From assembly GCA_933228675.1 (NCBI GenBank), contig OW121742.1, forward strand, positions 124,473,983 to 124,537,982: a DNA stretch of 64,000 nt. Reading direction: 5' to 3'. Under the pieces are notes generated by a model, which worked only from the letters and a program-made list of their open reading frames with translations, was not told where the DNA came from and did not search any database. Made by a program: the position numbers and the translations under genes. Shown piece after piece: positions 49,746-61,820 of the stretch. Every line of letters starts with the position of its first letter. The stretch's first letter is position 1. Origin of the DNA: Stomorhina lunata (lineage: Eukaryota; Arthropoda; Insecta; Diptera; Rhiniidae).

Positions 49746-51370
49746 GAAAAAAAGATTTTTTTTTTTTTTAAATTATAAATTAAAAAAATTTTGTAAAACT
49801 ACTTTCTAATAAAACTTAATGGGACATTCAACAAGTGTTTTTTTTACAACTAATCTTTTCTCTAAGTGTCTTATTATCCAATAAGGTCTTTGGGGTAAAG
49901 CCACTCACAAAAAATGAAGCTTTAGTAGCAAAAACATAAAAAATAACAAAGAATCTCCTCGGCTTTAGCAGGAAACTTGAAAATAAAAATTAAAAAAGAT
50001 GAGAAAAAAAAACTTAATACCAACAACTGCTAAAGAGTTGCCCACAAAATGTTAAAAAGTTAGTTATGAAAATTGTTGTGATGTTTTTCCTCTTCTATCT
50101 TTTTTTTGTAAAAAAAACGTAGGATAAGAATTGTTAAGCCAAAAGGAAAAAAGAGAGAAATAATTTATAAAAAATGGAATTTTTTATTAGAGAACTTGTT
50201 ATTGTTTTAATTTTTTGTTTATAAAAAAATATTTTTATCTCTAGCTTGTTCTTTTTGCCTTGCAACAAATATTTGAAGCATAACTTTTAGGGGCTGAAAT
50301 GAACAAAAACTGTTGCCGGCTTTAAGGGGCATCCTGACTTATTTTTCAAAAGTGTTAAACAAATGATTATAGTTTTTTTTTTTTTTTTAATAAAATAAAT
50401 AAAAACATATATAAAAAACAACAATGAAATTGTTTCGCTTCTAGAATAGTTGAACAAAAACAATGTTAAAACATCAGCATAAAAACAATTTTTGTTTGAA
50501 ATTATATTAAAATAAAAATCTGTCTAAGCCACATTCTCTTTAAACATTTCAAGGATTTTTCAGCTTAAAAAACTAGAGAATAATATAAAAACTTTATGTG
50601 AAATGTATAGCTGAAACATTTTTGTATTTCGTGTTTTTTTTTTTTGCCTAAACGGAAACTTATTCTTCTCTAGTGTTAAACTAAAATACCAAATTTTTTT
50701 TTCAACAAAATTTATTTTTCATAAAAAAATTTTTTTGTTAAACAAAATTTTATACTACAAAAATAAAAAAAAAATTACACATATTACTTTCCTTTTATTT
50801 CGCCAACTTGTTTAACAATGTAATGTAAATTGCTACCAAGTTTGTGGGAATGTGTGTATGTGTGTTTGTATGTTTTCGAGTATAATATGAAGATGATGCT
50901 CTCTAGTATGCATTTCCTTCCTGTTCCTGTCTGTCTTGCCTAAGCCAAAAAATTTTACGAAAAAAGAAAGACTAGCATAAGTGGTGCTAAAAATTGTTAA
51001 TTTTTTTTTTATGTCTATACGTTCTTTCAAGTCTGCCTCACTCACTCACTGCCTGCCTGTCTTTTAAGCCCCACATCTTCTCCGTTTCAAGCCTAGTATT
51101 TTGACACACCAACCATTAGTGGTGCTAGGCAACTTTTTTTCTTCTAAAGATAACATAAGTAAATATTTAAGGACATGGAAGAAGAAACCAACACCCAGAA
51201 ATTTACATCCTTAAAAATGAGGCCAAAAAAATTTTAAACGAAAAAATCCTTGACAAATAACTCAATGTTAAGCTAAGGAAAATTGTATTAAAAAATAAAA
51301 AAACTAGTTTCGAAAACTTTGTTTCAAATATTCTTACTAAAAATCAAGGGAAAAATATATTTAAATCAAA
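49746..51370. other. Motif-free gap in the palindrome field
   Basis: AT-rich sequence with homopolymer runs. No palindrome copy, gene or RNA can be supported. Confidence 0.45.
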
Positions 51371-54095
51371 TAAATGTTGCTGGCAACATGTTACCAAAAA
51401 CATATCGAGATAGAATGTACTTTAATAAATTTTAAAACCATTTCCGATTTCTTATAAGAGATTTTTTGAAATATTTTACATATAAAACAAATGTTGCTGG
51501 CAACATGTTGCCAAAAAATATTTTTTACAAAATGTTGCTAAAGAAATTGTATTAAATATTAAGAAAATTTTAAGCAAAAAATACTTGTATAATGTATAAC
51601 ATTGTTAAAAGAAAAGTTGCTGGCAACATGTTACTAAAACATATAGATTCAGAATTTGCTGTAATTATTATAAGAAACCTTTTAGTTTCGTTACAAGATA
51701 CTGTAAAATATTGTACGCTTAAAATTAATGTTGCTAGCAACATGTTACCAGAAAAATTTTACTAGCAACATGTTGCCGAAAAATATATTTCCGTCAAGTT
51801 GTAATATAAGTTTTATCAAGCAATAAAAACTGAATCTTGCTGTATTAAGTAAATGTTGCTGGCAACATGTTGATTACACATATAGAAGTAGACTTTAAAA
51901 AAATCTTATTAGTTTAAATCAAAATTTTCATTTTCAACGAGAGATTTTATGAAATATTGTACATTTAAACTAAATGTTGCCAGCAACATGTAGAACAAAA
52001 ATAATTTAAGCCAACTTGTTAAATAAAGCTGTAATAAATATCTATTAAACAATTTCAAAAAGAAGCGATGAGATTAAAAGTTTACCAGCAGCATGTTGCA
52101 GAGATAAAATATGTTGCTGAAGCATTAAAGTGAAAAATATGTTGTAAAAGATTCAGTTTGGAATTTAATGACAAGCGAAGAGACTCTACATTAAAAAATG
52201 AGCATAAATAAGTGTTGCTGCAACATGTTGCTAATATAAAAATTGTCAGGTATATGTTAAAATTAGAAAAGAAAATGCTTAAAAATACTTTCAAAATTTT
52301 ACATAAGAAGAAAAATGCAAAAATTTTGTCAAAACATAAATGTCGCTTAAAAATATAATGTAACTGGCAACATGTTGCGAAAAAAGTTAAAGTGTAATAA
52401 ATATTTTGCTAATTTTAAAAATTTTTGTGATTAAATGTAAATTTTATCTGTAAAAACATAAATTAATGTATGTTACTAGCAACATGTTTCTATGAAATTT
52501 AATGTTGCAATAGCAAAAACAATAATTGGCACCGAAAAAAGTTGTCCTAAAGTTATTTTTCTTACAATTCCTAATAATTCTACGGTTTTTGATGAAAAGA
52601 GGTTTAAAATATCTAGATAAATAAATGTTGCTGAAACATGTTTCTAAGAAAAATAATGTTGCAATAGCAAAAACTTCAATTTAAGTTAAAAAAGAATTGT
52701 TTTAAAGGCATTTTTCTTAAGGTTCTTAATAATTCTTACGTTTTTGGTGGAAAGATGTTTAAAATATCAATATAACTAAATGTTGCTAAAGCATGTTTCT
52801 AAGATATATAATGTTGAATTAGAAAAAGCTTCAATTTAGTTTGAAAAATAATTGTTTTAAAAGCATTTTTCTTTTGATTCTTAACAAATCTTCCATTTGG
52901 ATGGACAAATGTTTCAGATATCTAGATAAATTAAATGTTGCTGAAACATGTATCAAAAAAAAAAAAAAAAAACAATGTTGCAATAGATGCATTACAATTT
53001 AAGTTGGAAAAGTTGTAAAGGCATTTTTCTAACGGTTCTTAATAACTCTTAAGTTTTTGGTGGAAAGATATTTAAAATATCAAGATAACCAAATGTTGCT
53101 GAAACATGTTGCTTAGGCAAAATATTATACGAAATGTTAATTTTCTTAATATTAATATGTTATGTTTAATATTTGGCTATTAATATAACAAAATAAATGT
53201 TGCTGGTAACATGTTGCAGAAGAAAAATTTCCCAAATAGAGGAATTTTGACGACTTTCTTAAAGGCAAATCGCATTTTAATCAAAAGGTATGACGCTTTA
53301 GTAAAATAAATGTTGCTGTCAACATGTTGCAGAACAAAAATTCTATATTAATCAGAAACTTTGAAAATAGTTTAAAAGTATTAAGTACAATTTTGTGTAT
53401 GCTTTTGTTTTTGCAACTAATGTTTTGCCAAAGATCTGAATAAAAAATATTGCTGGCAACATGTTGCAGAACATATATTTAAGCTACTAATGAATTTAAT
53501 CTTCATTTCTGTTTAATTTTAAGACTATAAAGAGAAATTGGTTTACATTTGTATAGATAATAAATTTATATGGCCAGCAACATGTTGCTTAGAATATGTT
53601 GCTATGGAAAAAACATTATTTGACTAAAAAGATATGCAGAAAAAATAGTTTGTTTCGAATGTCTAAATCCGTTTTTATAAAATAATAATAAAAAAATTGT
53701 TGCTGGCAACATGTTGCAGAAGTAGAATTTAATATATTTAAGAATTTAACTTTTGTTTTGTCTAACTTTAAGATTATTAATGAAATAATTTTTAAAAAGT
53801 CAAGAAAATTTAGGTTTCTAGCAACATGTTGCTAAGAAAAATAATGTTGCTTTAAGAAAAAACATCAGTTATCTTGAAAAATATGATGCAAATATTTTAA
53901 TTTTCAATTTTCTAAATCTATTTTTATAAAGTGTTTAGTTAAATGTTGACGAAAACATGTTGCCAAAGAAGAATTCGTTGCATTAATAAATTAAACTATT
54001 AATACTTTAAATTTTATGATTGTAAAAGAAAATATGTTTTTAAAAAGTCAAGTAAAATTGTGTTACTAGCCACATGTTGCCAAGTACAAAAATTT
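51371..54095 (+). repeat. Palindrome field, third large island
   Basis: Copies of TGTTGCTGGCAACATGTTGC or close variants recur about every 100-160 bp. At 52,490-53,110 four units of about 157 bp share TAAATGTTGCTGAAACATG, GCATTTTTCTTA and AAGATGTTTAAAATATC in order. Elsewhere only the core is conserved. Confidence 0.85.
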
Positions 54096-55240
54096 TAATA
54101 TAAGAAAAAACTTAATTTATTTAGAAAAATATAATGAAAAAGTGATTCATTTTAAATTTTATTTGAACAAAATTTTTCACAGAAAACTACTATTGTTTAA
54201 ACTTTCTAAAAATATACAAATATTTTGCTATTATTTTTATCTTTTCTAAAATTTATTCTATCTCTGGTTTAAGCTTTATTTAAACATTCAAACGAGTACT
54301 TATACTTTATTTGTACTTTAGCTGTAAGTAAGCATATCCAATATAACCACTTTCAACTCGTTACTATAATATCCTTATTCACACACACACATACTCTCAT
54401 ACACTAACACTTAAACTTACATATATTTACATATATGTTATACCCACTAACACTTATGTATAAATAAACCAATATTCATATGCTTGTTAAAAAAATATAT
54501 AGTATGAATAGTTTTGAAATTTACCACTTCTTGTTGCTGCTGTTTGTTGTAATGTTGTCAGTCTGGCGGTCCATCTTTACCCCCTTTCCTCTATATGTTT
54601 GTCCCTCCGTCCTTAGGTTCGTCTGTTTTGTAATGTTTGTCTGTCTGGTTTGGATTTTTATTATACATTTATTTATATAAGAGTATAAAGCATAATTTTT
54701 TTGTAAAATATAGAAACGAGGTATGTACATTAAGTCATATATTTTAGGTCCTGGAGGTGCTTGATGTATTAATAATCTTTAAAAGAACTTTTTGTTCTTC
54801 TCTCGTCTTACTTTTTTTATGTTTTATTACTAAAAATACTTGTTGTTAAACAGATATGTTGCTGGCATTATCCCTATATCCTTACTTCCTTGTTTAATCC
54901 CTATTACTACAAACTCATCCTTTTAGCTCTTTCCTCGCTTTCCCTCTTGTACATTAATATAAACGTTTATAAATATTTCACTATTACTTCCATATTCATA
55001 TTCATTCAGAATTTTTCATATGGTTTTTTATTATTTTATATATTTTGCAATATTTTTACATATTATTCTCTTTAGCTACATTCTTTTAGTAGAGTTTTCA
55101 ATATTTTACTATAACAAGGGATTTAGGGGATTCAAAAAGTGTATTATCATGTCATGCTGTCATAAAGTTATAATGATTTAACATTTAAATATGTTTTTGC
55201 TTAAATTTCACAAAATTTTAACATTAATTTTGTTTCGCAA
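54096..55240. other. AT-rich gap, almost free of the palindrome
   Basis: One half-core (ATGTTGCTGGCA) lies near 54,856. A CACACACACA run sits near 54,381. No gene is supported; the small frames here are AT-rich and featureless. Confidence 0.45.
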
Positions 55241-56400
55241 CATTATTATGTTTAGCAACATGTTGCTAGAAACATACATTTTTTTTTGTAAATTTTATAA
55301 TATAACTCTCTTTTAACTAAAATAAAATAATAAAACCACTTTGCAACATATTTTTCTGCACTAAATATTAATTTCGTTTAGCCACATGTTGCTAGCAACC
55401 TTAATAAATTTTTCAGTTTTGAAAAGCATATAAATTTATTGCATCAACGAGATTAAAACTATTTTGTAAGAAATTTTCTTCATTAATTATGTTTTGCAAC
55501 ATTATTTTTGTTTGGACACATGTTGCTAGCAACATATACGTATTTTTTTTAAATCTACAAAAATCTCTGGCATCAACGAAATAATTACAATAATGTGACA
55601 AATTTTTCTACATTAATTATAACTTGCAACATTATTTTTGTTTAGATACATGTTGCTAGCAACATTTATTTATGGTTTTTAATAAAGTATATAAATCTCT
55701 GGTTTCAACGAGAATATAAAGATTATGTGAAATATTTTACTTTATAAATTTTGGCTTGCAACATTATTTTTGCGTAGCCACATGTTGCTGGCAACATAAA
55801 CTTATTTGCTATTTTTATAAAGTATTTAATTTAGATAAATTTATGGACTTTAAATTTATAAAATTTATGTGTTAATAATGCTTTGCAACATTTTTTTATT
55901 TAGCAACATGTTGCTAGCAACAAACGTTTATAAATTTTACTTAAAGAACATGTTGCTAGCAACATATTATTTCTTACATTTTTATAACGAATATAAATCT
56001 CTTGCATTAACGAAAATATAACAATTTTGCAACATATTTTTCTATATTTGTTATGTTTAGCAACAACTTTTTATATGCCACATGTTGCTAGCAACATAAA
56101 TTCATTTGCCTTTTTTATATAAATTTTTTGATTTACGTAAATTCACTGACTTAAAACAAGATTTTTTCTTAATATCAACAAATTCTAGGTCTTCCAACAT
56201 TATTTTGTTTAGCCACATGTTGCTAGCAACACAAATTCATTAGCCTTTTTGATAAATTTTTAGATTCACATACTTTTAATTACTTTTAAAGTGAGTTTTT
56301 TTAAATTTAATTAAAATTGTATGTTTATTATGTTTTGCATCATAATTTTTCTTTAGCCACATGTTGCTGGCAACATCAATTAATTTGGCATTTTTATAGT
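55241..56400 (-). repeat. Palindrome field in inverted orientation
   Basis: The composite core reads in the opposite order (ACATGTTGCTAGCAACAT, with TTTAGCCACATG on its left), the reverse complement of the arrangement at 44-54 kb. An extra half-site TTGCAACATTATTTTTG precedes most copies by about 15 bp. Copies lie near 55,258, 55,388, 55,520, 55,650, 55,780, 55,905, 55,950, 56,080, 56,215 and 56,355, so the spacing is often about 130 bp. Confidence 0.8.
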
Positions 56401-56454
56401 TTTTTTTAACTTAAAAAAATTTTAAGATTTTATATAAATGAAAAAATTGACCGA

Positions 56455-56790
56455 AATGCCAAATTTATTGATGCTGCCAGCAACATGTTGCTAAAGAAAA
56501 ATAATGTTACCAAGCTTAATAAACGAAGAAAAATATGTTTTAAAAGAGTTTTACAATCATGGTTCAATAGAGTCATACCTTCTATAAAAATTTCCAATAA
56601 ATTTATGTTGCTAGCAACATGTTGCTGAAGAAAAAAAATGTTGCCAAGCTTAATAAATGAAGAAAAATATGTTTCAAAAGAGTTTTATTATCATGATGCA
56701 ATAGAGTCTTACTTTCTATAAAAATTGTCAGCAAATTTATGTTGTTAGCAACATGTTGCTGAAGAAAAAAAAAATGTTGCAGAACATGTT
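56455..56790 (+). repeat. Palindrome field, forward orientation, about 137-bp units
   Basis: Three units begin with GCAACATGTTGCT followed by AAAGAAAAA or GAAGAAAAA, and contain AAGCTTAATAAA, GAAGAAAAATATGTTT and ATAGAGTC. The orientation is again that of 44-54 kb. Confidence 0.8.
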
Positions 56791-57830
56791 TTAGGTAAAA
56801 AATATGAGAAATTAAAAAAAATTTTCTTCTCGTTATAAACTAAAATGAATCCCCTTAATATTTCAGAAGCCAGAATTTCTTTACTGTTGTAAATATTTTA
56901 ACATTTTGTTGCATTTATATATTTTTAACAATCATGATGTTTTTATATTATGAAAAAATATTTATTGTGCCATTTTCTTTTGAAATAAAAAAATAACATC
57001 CTAAAATATCCAAATTGTTGCCATTACAACAACTACTTTTGTACAATACTTATATTTCTGAAGCAGTTGTTGCTGTAACATTTGGTTTTTCTAGTTCACT
57101 TAAACATTTACTGCTTTTAGTTGTATTTCAATCTTTTTTTCATAAATATTTTTTCTCTACTTTCCTTTCGAAAAAAAAAATATTACAAATTCTACTTGAT
57201 TGTTTTTTCTGTTTTGTTGCTTCAACTTAATGGTAAAAATTGTTTTTCATACTCATTATTATGCTTTAGAATTTTGAACTTAAATTGCTGATTTCAAATA
57301 TTATTTCAAATACAAGTAAAACAAATCTAATGTTAGGTCTCGAGCATTTTATATATTTTTTTCATAAAAATTTTTATATTTCTTTGAAATCTCTATTTCC
57401 CTTAAATTTGTTATAAAAATACTAGATTTTTTATTTTTCTTATAAATCTGTAAAAATTACACAAGGAAGTGTGGTAACTCATATTTTAGTATGTTTTTCT
57501 TTGTCTAACTAAAATGGAAGAGTACATATTTGTTTAATTTATTTCTAGTTTTAGAAAATCTATAATTTACTCTACATAAATTGAGGAATTGTAAAAGGAT
57601 TTGTTGAAATAAAAATATATAATTGTTAAATTAGATCTTTTAGACAAATAAAATTTTGAAAAGTATGTAAGAATATACCAAATGTTCATAATTAAAAGAG
57701 AAATTGCAAAAATTATTAAGAGTAAACCAATTATTTACATAGTTTACATAAGGAAAATTAAGTAGAGATACAAAATTCATGGAATAAATAATGACTAGCA
57801 AGTGTTAAAATGGTATAAATGAATTGTTTA
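56791..57830. other. Spacer between repeat fields
   Basis: AT-rich, without the palindrome and without the TGTTTAC motif. A 71-codon frame at 57,015-57,230 has no recognisable feature. No gene is supported. Confidence 0.45.
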
Positions 57831-60640
57831 CATGGATGTATCAAGTTTTGACCTTTTTTACATGAAATAATACAAGAATTTAAATTTTTTACATAGTGTA
57901 AGCTGAGTTATGGCATTGCTTACAAGAACTTAATTAATAAATAATATTGTTTACATAAAGTCAACTAGGTAAAGGTATTGTTTACATGAAGTAAATTACG
58001 TACTGGTGTTATTTATCTCAAGTGTAACAAGTATTTATTTATAAAGATAAATTAAATCATAAGTTAACATTCTTTACATGAAGCTTATCAAAAATTTACG
58101 TGGTGTAAACCTGTAATTGATGGTGTTTACGCGGAGTAAACGGATCATTGACATTGTTTACATGGTTTAAACCAATAGTCAATATTTTTGACATTGTATA
58201 GGCTAAAAATTGTCATTGTTTACATCGAGTAAATTTATAATTTATATTTTTATATAAATTTAACTAAAAATTGACATTGCTTATATGATATCAACCATTA
58301 ATCGGCATTTTTTACATGGTGTAAATCAATAATTTACATTGTTTACAGAGGGTATAACAATAATTGATATTGTTTACATGGAATTAACCAGTTATTAACG
58401 TTGTTTACATAGAGTAAATCAATAGTTAATATTGTTTACATTGCTTTAGCTTCTAATTTACATTGCTTAGTTAAAGTAAACTAACAATTGACATTGTTGA
58501 CATGGAATAAACTAATAACTGACATTTTTTACATGAAGTAAATAAGTAATTTACATTGCTTACATAGAGTAAACCAATAATTGATATTGTTTACATGAAA
58601 TAAACCAACAATAGGCATTGTTTACATGAAGTAAACCAATAGTTTTCATGGAATATGACAATAATTGATATTGCTAAAATAGAATTAACCAATTATTTAC
58701 ATTATTTACATAAAGTAAACCAATAATTGATATTGTTTACATTGATTAAACTAATAATTTACATCGTTTCCTTGGAACAAACTAATAATTGACATTCTTT
58801 ACATGAAATAAACCAATAATATACATTGGTTACATGGAGTAAATGAATAATTGATATTGTTTACATAGAGCTAACTAATAGTTGACATTGTTTACATGTA
58901 ATCTACCAATAATAGGCATTGTTTACATAGAATATAGAAAAATTAATATTGTTTACACGGAATTAACCAATTATTAACATTGTTTACATGGAGTAAATTA
59001 GTAATTGATATTGTTTACATTGGTTAAACTAATAACTTACATTGTTTACTTCGAGTAAACTAATAATTGACATTGTTTACATGGATTAAACCAATAATTG
59101 ACATTGTTTACATGGAACATGACAGTAATATATATTGTTTACATAAAATTAACCATTTATTAACATTGTTTACATGGGGTATACGAACAACTGATATTGT
59201 TTACATGTTGTAAGCAATGTAAAAACATTGTATATTTTTGTTGTAAGCAGTGTAAAAACATTGTTTACATGTTGTGAACAATGTAAAAACATTGTTTACA
59301 TTATGTAAACTATGTAAAAAATATTGTTTAAATTATGTAAACAATGTAAAACATCGTTTATATGATGTAAACAATGTAAAAACATCGCTTACATGATGTA
59401 AACAATGTAAAAATATTATTTACATAATGAAAACAACATAAAAACAGTGTTTATATGATGTAAATAATGTAAAAACACTGTTTATGTGATGTAAACAATG
59501 TAAAAACATTGTGTACATGATGTAAACAATAGAAAAAACATTGTTTGTTTGGTGTAAACAATATAAAGACATTGCTTACATGGTGTAAACAATGTAAAGT
59601 CATTGTTTACATAGCGTAACCAATGTAAAAACATTGTTGGTATAGTGTTAACAATATAAAGTATAGTTTGTATGATGTAAATACTTACAGGACGTAATCA
59701 ATGTTTCCGAGATGTAAAGAATGAAAAAACATAATTTACAATGTGTAAACAATGTGTAAACAATGTGAAAACAGTGTTGACGTGGTGTAAACGATCTAAA
59801 AATATTGTAAACATGGTGTAAACAATGAAAAGACATTGTTTACATGGTGTAAACAATGTAAAGTCATTGCTTACATGGTGTAACCAATGTAAAAGCATTG
59901 TTTATGTAATGTAAACAAAATGAAATATAGTTTGTATGATAGAAATCCATTATTTATGGGGCGTACGCAATGTAAAAAGATTGTTTACGGGATGTAAACA
60001 ATGAAAAAACATTGTTTACAATGTGTAAACAATGCAAAAACACTGTTTACATGGTGTAAATAATTTGAAAACATTGTTTACATTGTGTAAATAATGTAAA
60101 AACATTGTTTACATGGTGTAAACAATGAAAAGTCATTGTTTACATGGTGTAACCAATGTAAAAACATTTCATTTATAAAGTGAACAATATAAAACATAGT
60201 TTGTATGATGTAAATCATATAAAACCATTATTTTCTGCACGTAAACCATGTATTAACATTGTTTACGGGATGTAAATAATGAAAAAACAATGATAACAAT
60301 GTGTAAACAATGTAAAAACAGTGGTTACAACGTGTAAACAATGTAAAAACAATGTTTACATCATGTAAATAATGTAAAAAGCATTGTTTGCATGGTGTAA
60401 ACAATGTATAAATACTGTTTACACGAAGTAAACAATGTAAAAACATAGTTTACACGATGTAAACAATTAAAAAAACAAAATTTAAATCATAAAATCGGTG
60501 TAAAAACATTGTTTACATGTCGTAAATATCGTATTGACCTTGCTTAGATAGTGTAAACAATATATTAAACCAGTTTACACAATATGTAAAATGTATTTGT
60601 ATTATTTACATAGTGTAAACAATGTATTGAATAAGTTTTT
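57831..60640 (+). repeat. 31-bp satellite of TGTTTAC/GTAAACA motifs, left arm
   Basis: Part A (57.83-59.17 kb) has units containing ATTGTTTACATGGAGTAAAC, then CAATAATTGAC. Part B (59.2-60.64 kb) has units containing TGTTTACATGGTGTAAACAA, then TGTAAAAACAT. Both have a 31-bp spacing. Each unit places TGTTTAC and GTAAACA in inverted orientation around a short centre. Small minus-strand frames rich in LFTPCKQC are artefacts of the repeat. Confidence 0.95.
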
Positions 60641-61820
60641 GTGATTAAAAAATTTATTTTTGCCTTAAATTAATCCTTAAACTATCGATTTCTGCCCTAA
60701 TCTTACGACTTTAATGTCTAAAAAAATTTAATTATTAGACTTACATTGTTCTACACTTATTCTTTTTTTTTCTTTCTTTATTTCCTTAACAATGCTAAGC
60801 CTTCGTTATCCTTAATGTAATTCAGCCAGCTACTAGTTCTATTATTACAACATTCCCTACCTTACCCTCTCCCTTCCTTTACACAAAGTAAAGACATTCT
60901 TCTATTTACAACAATTGAAAAAATCCTTCTTCTAGAAGACGAAAATGGAAAAAATCGTCTAACTACAAACATAAATTCCTCTGCTTAACGCACACTTAAA
61001 CTATGAGAAAAACTTTGATTATCAAATTTTTTCTGTCAACAACTTAAGATAGATGAGCCTTTTATATAGGGAGAGAAAGAGAGAGGAGCTAATGGTGAGC
61101 AGAGTAAGGGTAAACGAACGAGTAGTTAAAGTCTATAGAAAAAATCCAAAAAAATTTAAGAACAAAAACAAAAAATATTGATAGAACTTGTGAACAAAAA
61201 CAAATAAAAACGAAAACTGTCAGCAACAAAAACAATAAAATGGTAATAAAAACAACAAAAACTTACCAGAAACTAGGAGAGAGAGGAAGAAGAGGAAATC
61301 ATTGTTTTTTTTTTCATTTCAGAGGAGAAGTAAAATTTTGTCTGCTTCAGAGTTAAGAAGAGTAGATATCACAAGCTGATAAGTTAAAGGGGGTAAAATA
61401 CAAGTTACGAGTAAACTATAGGGGAATAATTTACTAAAAGTAGACTTACACACAGATAAACAAACAATCATTTGGTTTGAGTTTTTGTGTACGTGTAATA
61501 AAGGAAAACTTGTAAAAAACCCTTAAACACAAAATTGAGGTAATTTTTTAAACATCTTTTAAGAAGCCGAGACATGTTTTGGGAGATTCGGAAAAAAAAT
61601 GATGGATAACAAATTTTCTTTAAGAGTTCAATTAAGATGAAGTTTAAAATTTAAAATTGGGGTCAGAAAAGCGTATGATTTATAGAATTTTTGGATTTTA
61701 CTTAATAAATATTAAGTATACGTTAAGGAGTACTTAAAATCCTTTTTTAAGAGTAATGAAAACATAAATTTAAATGCATAGAAATAGTAAAAATATATTT
61801 ATTAAATATATTATGTCAAG
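60641..61820. other. Spacer between the two arms of the TGTTTAC satellite
   Basis: It lacks the satellite motif. It holds TTTTATATAGGGAGAG and a purine-rich AGAGAGA stretch near 61,050-61,100. A minus-strand donor-like GTAAGT lies near 61,265. No open frame of interest exists. Confidence 0.5.

Noticed and set aside
54480..55075. Small plus-strand frames with hydrophobic stretches
   Set aside because: High A+T frames with many Phe, Leu and Ile arise by chance here; no start context or conservation signal is visible.
40200..56790. Regularly spaced palindromic repeats resembling a CRISPR array
   Set aside because: Spacing is irregular (50-400 bp), there are no cas genes, and the window is eukaryotic with spliced genes.
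59648..60446. Several minus-strand frames rich in LFTPCKQCF
   Set aside because: They are translations of the 31-bp TGTTTAC satellite, with ATG codons supplied by the repeat.
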